Below are positions 1-5,675 of a stretch of 5,690 nt of DNA, in pieces. Positions within the stretch are counted from its first letter, which is position 1; each line of letters starts with the position of its first letter. Source of the stretch: Peptococcaceae bacterium (GTDB lineage: Bacteria > Bacillota > Desulfitobacteriia > Desulfitobacteriales > Syntrophobotulaceae); the NCBI GenBank assembly GCA_012523535.1, contig JAAYII010000002.1, positions 1 to 5,690 on the forward strand. Reading direction: 5' to 3'. A program made the position numbers and the translations under genes. The notes beneath the pieces were generated by a model, which was not told the DNA's origin, did not search any database, and saw nothing but the letters and a program-made list of their open reading frames with translations.

Positions 1-46
1 AGCAGATAAAATCTCTTCCTTTAAACTTTTCATTAAGTTTAACCAT
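1..46 (-). CDS. N-terminal fragment of an unidentified gene running off the left edge
   Basis: An ATG at 46-44 on the minus strand opens a frame that stays open to the window edge (15 full codons, reading M-V-K-L-N-E-K-F-K-G-R-D-F-I-C). The start is well supported by an AAGGAG ribosome binding site eight bases upstream and a promoter-like pair further up. Fifteen residues are too few to assign a family. The K-G-R-D-F run faintly resembles the beginning of ornithine/aspartate carbamoyltransferase-family proteins, but this is a guess from memory and should not be carried forward as a function. The gene lies in the same direction as the large activase gene but is separated from it by 287 bases and a hairpin, so it is probably a separate transcription unit. 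Confidence 0.7.
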   Translation of the reverse strand, partial: MVKLNEKFKGRDFIC

Positions 47-54
47 TTTTTTAT

Positions 55-60
55 CTCCTT
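55..60 (-). promoter_or_regulatory. Ribosome binding site of the left-edge gene
   Basis: On the minus strand this reads AAGGAG, a near-perfect Shine-Dalgarno sequence. The spacing to the ATG at 46 is eight bases, which is optimal. It is the main evidence that the short open frame at the left edge is a real gene start. Confidence 0.8.
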
Positions 61-104
61 TATTTATATAATCAATTTAAAATAGTCCAATGGCATTTTG
101 AATT

Positions 105-133
105 ATTATACTCTTTAATGTATATTTATGCAA
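105..133 (-). promoter_or_regulatory. Candidate sigma-A-type promoter of the left-edge gene
   Basis: On the minus strand a perfect TATAAT -10 box (110-105) lies 17 bases downstream of TTGCAT (133-128), which keeps the TTG core of the -35 box but little else. Transcription would start near 98, giving a leader of about 50 bases before the ATG at 46. I see no riboswitch or strong hairpin in that leader. The perfect -10 box and spacing favour the call; AT-rich background makes chance matches possible. Confidence 0.45.
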
Positions 134-287
134 TACACTTGTTTTATTCTGTTCAGATTTTCACTTAATTAAGACCTGCGCCTCGAACTAAACATAGGAC
201 TTGACAAAAAATTTCTCCAATGTTATTTCTCTAATCTTATTTTAAGGTTTTATAATTACCATAAATAGGAATAATAAATCCCTCTCC

Positions 288-331
288 AAGAAGAAACCCG
301 ACTAAAATTATATTGTTTCGGGTTTCTTCTT
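288..331 (-). terminator. Long hairpin just after the stop codon of the activase gene
   Basis: Positions 288-301 and 318-331 are exact reverse complements (14 bp, with a CCCGA/TCGGG core next to the loop) around a 16-base AT-rich loop. The hairpin begins two bases beyond the TAA stop codon (336-334) of the large minus-strand gene. This is where an intrinsic terminator is expected. The U-rich run (TTTCTTCTT) is part of the descending stem rather than a clean tail, because the minus-strand sequence after the stem is GGAGAGGG. It could therefore act as a weak terminator, or protect the mRNA 3' end. In the plus direction the stem is followed by a short T-rich stretch, so it may work both ways. 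Confidence 0.6.
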
Positions 332-333
332 TA

Positions 334-3300
334 TTACTGCGCTGCAGAGAGGTTCATAAAGGCTTTTTCCAGCATAAGTTTTATCCTGTTGATCTGGTTT
401 ACTTCACTGGCTCCCGGGTCATAGTCCACGGTTACAATATTGGTTTGAGGGTAGATATCCTTTAAGGTCTTGATCATACCCTTACCAGTAATATGATTAG
501 GCAAGCAAGCAAAGGGCTGCATGCAAATGATATTGGCGGCTCCCTCATTTATTAGTTCAACCATTTCCGCCGTAAGCAGCCAGCCTTCGCCGGAATGATT
601 ACAAAGAGAAAGTATGTTTTTTATGCTTTCAGCCATTTCATAAATTGTAGGCGGGATACTAAATTTATTACTTTCTTTTAAAGCCTCCCGCACATCCTGG
701 CGGTAACTTTCCACATATTTTACAAAGATATTGCCGGCAATTCTTTTTTTGAAATCACCGGCCAGATAACGGTGTTCGAATACCCAGCCATAACCGCAGT
801 ACAGGAAAAACTCCATCAATCCTGGAACAACAATTTCAGCCCCTGCTTTTTCCAGAAATTCAGCCATATTGTTATTGGCGGCGGGATGGTATTTAACCAG
901 AATTTCTCCCACCAATCCCACCCGTGGCCTTCTTTCTTCCCTGATTTCTATTTTATCAAAGTCATGCACAATATTCCTTACATTTTCTCTGAATCTGTTG
1001 CGATCTATATTATTCACATCGGCTTTGCACTTTTCCAGCCAATGCCTTAATAGCCGCTCACTGCTCCCGGGCACCACTTCATAGGGCCTAACCCTGTAAA
1101 GGGCTTTCATCAACAAATCTCCGTAAAGCACGGCCAAAATAGCCTTCCGGCCCATGGAGAAGGTAAGTTTGAAGCCCGGGTTCTTTTCCAAGCCCGCAAC
1201 ATTGAGGGAAAGAATGGGGATATGTTGCAGGCCGTTACTGCGCAAAGCTTTTCTCAGTAAGGCCAGATAATTGCTGGCCCGGCATGGGCCTCCTGTTTGG
1301 CTGATGACAATCGAAGTATTGTTCAAATCATATTGGCCCGATTTTAGCGCTCTGAGCAACTGGCCAATAATGATTATGGATGGGTAGCAAGAATCATTAT
1401 TGACATATTTTAGCCCTTCTTCAATATCCTCTTTCTCCACCTTGGGCAGTACTTCGAGGCGATATCCTTCGGAACGGGCTACTTCCTGGATTAGTTCAAA
1501 ATGAATAGGAGCCATTTGGGGAGCGATAATGGTATGGGTATTGCGCATTTCTTTTGTAAATAAAGGCCTGGGATAACCGCTTTGCTCCGGAGTGTTGGCT
1601 GCAACCTTAATATCGTTGTCTTTTCTGGCCTCCATTGCGGCCTGCAGCGACCTAAGTCTTATTCTTACCGCTCCTAAGTTGCTCACTTCGTCTATCTTAA
1701 TAAGAGTAAATATTTTTCCCCTTTTAGTCAGGATTTCCTGAGCCTGTTCAGCGGCAATGGAATCCGGTCCACAACCAAAAGAATTAAGCTGGACCAATTC
1801 CAGGTTATTCTGGCGGGACACAAAATCGGCCGCTTGATAAAGGCGGGAATGATACATCCATTGATCGAGCACCCTTAAAGGACGCTCCACCTGACCGAGG
1901 TGGGCTACTGAATCCTCGGTTAAAACAGCCAAGCCCAGGGAAGTTATCAGGGAGGGAATACCATGGTTTATTTCCGGGTCAAGATGATAAGGCCTACCCG
2001 ATAATACTAAGCCATCCCGGCCGTTATCCTTAAGCCATTTGATCACTTCTTCCCCTTTTTGCCGAATATCCCGCTTGAATTTGCGGTCTTCCGCCCAGGC
2101 TTTGTCGACGGCTCGAATTATTTCTGACCAGGAAACGGAAAATTGCCGAAATTCTTCATATAATCTTTTGACAAGCTTTTGGGGATCATGATAAGGCAAA
2201 AAGGGATTATGAAATTTGACGCCCTGCTCGCGAATAATATCTATATTGGCTCTTAACACTTCCGCATAGCCCGTAACAATGGGACAATTATAGCAGTTGT
2301 CGGCACCTTCGAATTCCTTGATCTCTTTGGGGATGCAAGGATAAAATATATACTTAATCCCTTGCTTAATCAAAGCCACAATATGGCCATGGGCAATTTT
2401 CGCCGGATAACAGGCCGTATCCGACGGAATGGTCTCCATTCCCAGTTCATAGATTTTGCGATTGGATACGGGAGACAATTCCACTCTGAAACCCAGTTCA
2501 GTAAGGAAAGTAAACCAAAAGGGATAGTTTTCATACATATTCAGAATCCGTGGAATACCGATTATTCCTCTAAACGCTTTTTCCGGAGCGAGAGGAGTAT
2601 AATCAAACAAACGCTTGAATTTATACTCATAAAGATCGGGAATGTTTTCAACTTTATTTTGGCCGGCACCCCTTTCGCAGCGGTTACCGGTAATCAGTCT
2701 GCGGCCGTCACTAAAACAATTTACGGTCAAAAGACAGGAATTAGTACATTTTCCACAACGGGTTATGGTGGATTGGACTGTAAAGTTGTCCAGTTCCTGA
2801 GCGGAAATCAAGCCGGAAGAAATACCTGCCCGCCATTTTTTCCGGGCCAACAAAGCTGCCCCGTATGCTCCCATTAAACCCGCAATATTGGGCCGGACCA
2901 CTTCGCGGCCTATTGTTTGTTCCAAACTGCGCAGAATGGCATCATTTAAAAAAGTCCCTCCCTGGACGATTATTTTTTCTCCCAGGTCAGCCGGGCTTTT
3001 GATTTTTATTACCTTATATAATGCATTTTTAATAACCGAATAAGCCAAACCCGCCGCCAGGTCCCCAATAGCCACCCCTTCCTTCTGGGCTTGCTTAACT
3101 TTGGAATTCATAAACACCGTGCAGCGAGAGCCCAAATCGGCGGGAGCTTTTGCCTTTATTGCTTCTGCAGCAAAATCGCTGACATTCATCTCCAAAGACT
3201 TGGCAAAAGTTTCAATAAATGAACCGCAACCTGAAGAACAAGCTTCATTAAGCATAATATTTTCTATAATTCCATCTTTGATTTTCAGGCATTTCATATC

Positions 3301-4626
3301 CTGGCCGCCGATGTCCAAAATAAGATTGACTCCGGGCAAAAGATGATTGGCCGCCGTAAAATGAGCCACTGTTTCCACCTGGCCGTCATCAAATTTCAAG
3401 GCATTTTTAATCAAATATTCTCCATAGCCGGTTACGGTGGCATAGGAAATCTCTGCCTGGGACGGCAGCCGTCCATAGATTTCTTTTAGGCAATCAATAG
3501 CCGACTGTAAGGGTTTGCCGTTATTGTTGCCGTAAAAGGAATAAAGCAAATTCCCCTCTTCATCAATCAGAACGGCCTTGGTGGTAGTGGAGCCTACATC
3601 CATTCCCAGAAAAGAGTGTCCCTTATGATTGACCAGGGATTTTTTCTGAACCGTTGCCCTGGCATGCCTTTGAAGAAATTTTTGGTATTCCTCATCATTG
3701 GCAAAGAGGGGGTCCAATTTGGCTGTTTCCCACATGAAGTCTCTTTTTGATGTCTTCATTTTATTTAATAATTGATCAGAAGTGATGACTTTATCCGTTT
3801 TGGAAGCCAAAGCCGCACCCATGGCAACATAAATTTGAGAGTTTTCAGGAACAATCATATCCTCTTCAGCCAAACCCAGGGTCTCTTGGAAACGCTTTCG
3901 AAGTTGGGGTAGAAAATGCAAGGGGCCGCCCAAGAAAGCAACTTTACCTTTTATTCTGCGTCCGCAAGCCAATCCGCCTATGGTTTGATTGACAACAGCC
4001 TGGAAAATGGAAACAGCAATATCCTCTTTGCGAGCCCCTTCGTTTAAAAGAGGTTGAATATCCGATTTGGCAAAAACCCCGCAGCGGGCAGCAATGGGAT
4101 AAATCACTCGAAAATTCTCAGCTAGGGAGTTGAGACCGGCGGCATCGGTATGCAACAAAATAGCCATTTGATCAATAAAGGCACCCGTTCCTCCGGCGCA
4201 AATGCCGTTCATTCTCTGTTCCCAACCGTTTTGAAAAAAAGTAATTTTGGCGTCTTCCCCGCCAAGTTCGATAACGACATCTGTCTGGGGAATAAATCTT
4301 TGGATTGCTTTACTGCCTGCCACTACTTCCTGAATAAAAGATAAACCCAGCTTTTCCGAGACGGAAAGACCGCCTGAGCCGGTCACAGCCAGAGTAAAGA
4401 GGGCTGCCGGATATTTGTGGTGAACTTCCTCCATAATTTCTTTAAGGGTTTTCCAGATGTCCGAATAATGCCTTTCATAACGATTGAAAATTACCTGATC
4501 ATTATCATCAAGGATAGCAATTTTAATAGTGGTGGAACCAACATCAACTCCTAAATGAAGTACTTCTTTATTATTCCCTGCTACATTATTGCCTGCTACC
4601 AGAATACTCTCCCCCTTAAGTCCCAT
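334..4626 (-). CDS. Fused acyl-CoA dehydratase activase-type protein (two BadF/BadG/BcrA/BcrD ATPase domains plus DUF2229-like and dehydratase-like C-terminal half)
   Basis: About 1430 residues; numbering is from the ATG at 4626. Residues ~24-275 form a first ASKHA-fold activase module: D-V-G-S-T-T phosphate loop (28-33), T-G-S-G-G (82-86), E-L-G-G-E-D (120-125), cysteines 143 and 182. Residues ~339-593 form a second: D-V-G-S-T-T-T from 343, D-I-G-G-Q-D (438-443), cysteines 463, 467 and 502. A cysteine cluster (624, 627, 631, 637, 650) follows. The C-terminal half resembles DUF2229/COG3580-COG3581 and carries cysteines at 739, 764, 778, 781, 952, 1080, 1115 and 1374, plus a G-R-P-Y-H motif at 877. 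In known relatives such as HgdC, the activase uses ATP hydrolysis and a [4Fe-4S] cluster to push a low-potential electron into a 2-hydroxyacyl-CoA dehydratase or benzoyl-CoA reductase. The role of the large fused family is, to my knowledge, not established. No signal peptide or membrane segment is seen, so it is probably cytoplasmic. No separate dehydratase subunit genes are visible nearby. The start is uncertain: TTG at 4638 would add four residues, and neither start has a good ribosome binding site. Confidence 0.9.
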   Translation of the reverse strand: MGLKGESILVAGNNVAGNNKEVLHLGVDVGSTTIKIAILDDNDQVIFNRYERHYSDIWKTLKEIMEEVHHKYPAALFTLAVTGSGGLSVSEKLGLSFIQEVVAGSKAIQRFIPQTDVVIELGGEDAKITFFQNGWEQRMNGICAGGTGAFIDQMAILLHTDAAGLNSLAENFRVIYPIAARCGVFAKSDIQPLLNEGARKEDIAVSIFQAVVNQTIGGLACGRRIKGKVAFLGGPLHFLPQLRKRFQETLGLAEEDMIVPENSQIYVAMGAALASKTDKVITSDQLLNKMKTSKRDFMWETAKLDPLFANDEEYQKFLQRHARATVQKKSLVNHKGHSFLGMDVGSTTTKAVLIDEEGNLLYSFYGNNNGKPLQSAIDCLKEIYGRLPSQAEISYATVTGYGEYLIKNALKFDDGQVETVAHFTAANHLLPGVNLILDIGGQDMKCLKIKDGIIENIMLNEACSSGCGSFIETFAKSLEMNVSDFAAEAIKAKAPADLGSRCTVFMNSKVKQAQKEGVAIGDLAAGLAYSVIKNALYKVIKIKSPADLGEKIIVQGGTFLNDAILRSLEQTIGREVVRPNIAGLMGAYGAALLARKKWRAGISSGLISAQELDNFTVQSTITRCGKCTNSCLLTVNCFSDGRRLITGNRCERGAGQNKVENIPDLYEYKFKRLFDYTPLAPEKAFRGIIGIPRILNMYENYPFWFTFLTELGFRVELSPVSNRKIYELGMETIPSDTACYPAKIAHGHIVALIKQGIKYIFYPCIPKEIKEFEGADNCYNCPIVTGYAEVLRANIDIIREQGVKFHNPFLPYHDPQKLVKRLYEEFRQFSVSWSEIIRAVDKAWAEDRKFKRDIRQKGEEVIKWLKDNGRDGLVLSGRPYHLDPEINHGIPSLITSLGLAVLTEDSVAHLGQVERPLRVLDQWMYHSRLYQAADFVSRQNNLELVQLNSFGCGPDSIAAEQAQEILTKRGKIFTLIKIDEVSNLGAVRIRLRSLQAAMEARKDNDIKVAANTPEQSGYPRPLFTKEMRNTHTIIAPQMAPIHFELIQEVARSEGYRLEVLPKVEKEDIEEGLKYVNNDSCYPSIIIIGQLLRALKSGQYDLNNTSIVISQTGGPCRASNYLALLRKALRSNGLQHIPILSLNVAGLEKNPGFKLTFSMGRKAILAVLYGDLLMKALYRVRPYEVVPGSSERLLRHWLEKCKADVNNIDRNRFRENVRNIVHDFDKIEIREERRPRVGLVGEILVKYHPAANNNMAEFLEKAGAEIVVPGLMEFFLYCGYGWVFEHRYLAGDFKKRIAGNIFVKYVESYRQDVREALKESNKFSIPPTIYEMAESIKNILSLCNHSGEGWLLTAEMVELINEGAANIICMQPFACLPNHITGKGMIKTLKDIYPQTNIVTVDYDPGASEVNQINRIKLMLEKAFMNLSAAQ
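4570..4599 (-). repeat. Two tandem 15-bp units inside the activase N-terminus
   Basis: Positions 4570-4584 and 4585-4599 are the same 15-bp unit with a single mismatch (C versus G at the seventh base). On the coding strand they give V-A-G-N-N twice (residues 10-19 from the ATG at 4626). The repeat lies before the first conserved phosphate-loop motif, in the part of the protein that seems longer than relatives. It is best read as a recent slippage-type duplication in a tolerant N-terminal tail. Confidence 0.85.
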
Positions 4627-4683
4627 AAAATGCAGCAAATTTATTTTTCCAACCTAAGCGGGAATTATTCGCTATTTCAGGCA

Positions 4684-4712
4684 TGGACACCGCAAGAAGA
4701 ATATAATATATT
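4684..4712 (+). promoter_or_regulatory. Promoter of the PspC/LiaF-like operon
   Basis: TGGACA (4684-4689; five of six consensus bases) is followed after exactly 17 bases by TATATT (4707-4712; five of six). Transcription would begin near 4719, just ahead of the AAAGG ribosome binding site (4725-4729), giving a very short leader. A perfect TATAAT also lies at 4702-4707, but only 12 bases from the -35 box, too short to pair with it. No convincing promoter for the divergent activase gene could be picked from the same stretch (4627-4738). Confidence 0.65.
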
Positions 4713-4738
4713 AAAGCTATATAGAAAGGTTGATTACT

Positions 4739-5128
4739 TTGAGCAAACGATTATGCCGATTAAAGGAAGAGAGAATCATTGCCGGGGTGTGCGCCGGGGT
4801 AGCGGATTATTTCGAAATAGATCCCACAATTGTCAGGATAGTCTGGCTGCTGTCCGCTTTTGCAGGCTTTGGTATTCTGGCTTATCTTGTTTGTTGGATT
4901 ATCATGCCCGAACAAAATCCCTCTGTATCTGCTGACTCTTATCCCAACGGGAATTCCGCTGCGGATAAGGAAAAAAGCAAGCAAGTTCTGGGTATTGTTC
5001 TGATTGTTGTGGGCTCAATTTTTTTAATTGACCGATTTTTCCAATGGTTTGACCTGAGCATAATAATACCCGCGGCAATAATTGTTCTTGGCTTATATAT
5101 TCTTTATGGGGCAAGGAGAACAAAATAA
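4739..5128 (+). CDS. PspC-domain membrane protein with a LiaF-like C-terminal transmembrane pair
   Basis: 129 residues. Residues 1-58 are a recognisable PspC domain: a basic start (S-K-R-L-C-R), the core I-A-G-V-C-A-G-V-A-D-Y-F (14-25), then D-P-T-I-V-R-I-V-W leading into a hydrophobic helix (about 32-55) that ends with I-M-P. A polar linker (57-82) follows, then two more hydrophobic segments (about 83-98 and 107-123) with the G-I-V-L-I-V-V-G pattern of LiaI/LiaF-type membrane regions. PspC proteins are inner-membrane sensors or partners in the phage-shock response; in Firmicutes, related domains occur with Lia-type envelope-stress proteins. No PspA gene is visible here, so an envelope-stress role is inferred. 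I chose TTG at 4739 because it sits nine bases after AAAGG and gives the usual family N-terminus; an earlier in-frame TTG at 4730 touches the ribosome binding site. First gene of a two-gene operon. Confidence 0.88.
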   Translation: MSKRLCRLKEERIIAGVCAGVADYFEIDPTIVRIVWLLSAFAGFGILAYLVCWIIMPEQNPSVSADSYPNGNSAADKEKSKQVLGIVLIVVGSIFLIDRFFQWFDLSIIIPAAIIVLGLYILYGARRTK

Positions 5129-5388
5129 TGGCAAAAAACATTTGGTTAGGAATAATTCTAATTCTCATCGGGGCAATATGGTTGCTTAAGAATATAAATG
5201 TCGTTCCCTTTTCTTTAATTGAGATGTTTTTTGATTCTTTAGGGAAGCTCTGGCCATTGCTATTAATCGGGGTCGGTCTCAGTCTTATACTCAAGAAAAA
5301 TCAAACGATAAAACTTATCATCTGGCTTATTATTTTAGCGGCGATTATTCTTTATGGACTTCTGACCTTTTACAATTTTCCCGCTTGA
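5128..5388 (+). CDS. Small three-helix LiaI/LiaF-type (DUF5668-like) membrane protein
   Basis: 86 residues, almost entirely membrane-embedded: hydrophobic segments at about 5-21, 41-56 and 61-82. The first two carry the pattern seen in LiaI/LiaF-like transmembrane regions: L-G-I-I-L-I-L-I-G-A-I-W-L-L then, after a short amphipathic loop, L-W-P-L-L-L-I-G-V-G. The C-terminal half of the upstream PspC protein has a related pattern, so the two may pack together in the membrane. The ATG overlaps the upstream TAA stop by one base (TAATG), and AAGGAG (5113-5118) lies nine bases before it, indicating coupled translation. There is no soluble domain such as the C-terminal region of full LiaF. The precise job is unknown; membrane-stress sensing or partner binding for the PspC protein is inference. 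Its TGA stop sits inside the -35 box of the next promoter, and no terminator separates it from the T-box leader. Confidence 0.82.
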   Translation: MAKNIWLGIILILIGAIWLLKNINVVPFSLIEMFFDSLGKLWPLLLIGVGLSLILKKNQTIKLIIWLIILAAIILYGLLTFYNFPA

Positions 5389-5413
5389 CAAGTTGGCCAA
5401 AATTTGTTAGCAT
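5385..5413 (+). promoter_or_regulatory. Strong promoter driving the T-box leader
   Basis: A perfect TTGACA (5385-5390) is followed after 17 bases by TAGCAT (5408-5413; four of six consensus bases). A less well spaced alternative -10 box is CATACT (5411-5416). Transcription would begin near 5420, about 20 bases before the first helix of the leader, which is the usual arrangement. The -35 box contains the TGA stop of the preceding gene. The spacer contains the palindrome TTGGCCAA (5393-5400), which may be incidental. Confidence 0.7.
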
Positions 5414-5532
5414 ACTCTAAAATTTAGATAAAACCATAATTCAGATAAAGGCCATGATGGGGAAAAACACTTTGCCCGATGCGCTTCAGAGAGCTGTTGG
5501 TTGCTGTGAAACAGTGCGCAGGTAAGGATGGA

Positions 5533-5535
5533 CTC
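5533..5535 (+). other. Probable specifier codon CTC (leucine) of the T-box
   Basis: In the Stem I internal loop between the middle helix (ending 5527) and the lower helix (starting 5537), the 3' strand reads ATGGA-CTC-A. The specifier is normally preceded by a GAA-like run and followed by a purine, usually A, just before the lower helix. That register gives CTC, read by tRNA-Leu(GAG). Shifting by one or two bases gives TCA (Ser) or CAC (His); these place C after the specifier and fit less well. Confidence 0.6.
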
Positions 5536-5675
5536 ACCCCGGAGCTGTCTGCTGAAGCTTTGATGTCAAGACTAATAAACTACTTTGCTTAGATATTGGC
5601 TTTGGCATCAAGTGGGTAAGCGTGAACGGCTTCTCACCGTTAGCGAGAAGGCATCTGGTTTTATCCGGATGCCAC

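Noticed and set aside
164..173. Palindrome CTTAATTAAG as a possible operator
   Set aside because: A 10-bp AT-rich palindrome is expected by chance in this AT-rich stretch, and it lies upstream of the candidate -35 box with no second copy.
2362..2877. Open frame of 171 codons on the plus strand inside the activase gene
   Set aside because: It lies wholly antisense to a protein with clear family motifs in the same interval; its translation shows no recognisable motif and it has no promoter or ribosome binding site that I could see.
4702..4707. Perfect TATAAT as the -10 box of the PspC gene promoter
   Set aside because: It is only 12 bases from TGGACA, and no other -35-like box sits 16-18 bases upstream; TATATT at 4707-4712 has the correct 17-base spacing.
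4555..4935. Open frame of 126 codons on the plus strand bridging the activase start and the PspC gene
   Set aside because: It covers the antisense of the activase N-terminus, the intergenic region and a shifted frame of the PspC gene; the PspC frame carries the real family motifs.
4902..5294. Open frame of 130 codons on the minus strand opposite the two membrane-protein genes
   Set aside because: Both plus-strand genes here have good ribosome binding sites, coupled start/stop and family patterns; the antisense frame has none of these.
5417..5427. CTAAA-A-TTTAG inverted repeat near the T-box transcription start as operator or terminator
   Set aside because: Five AT-rich base pairs around a single base cannot form a stable hairpin, and there is no evidence of a regulator; probably incidental.
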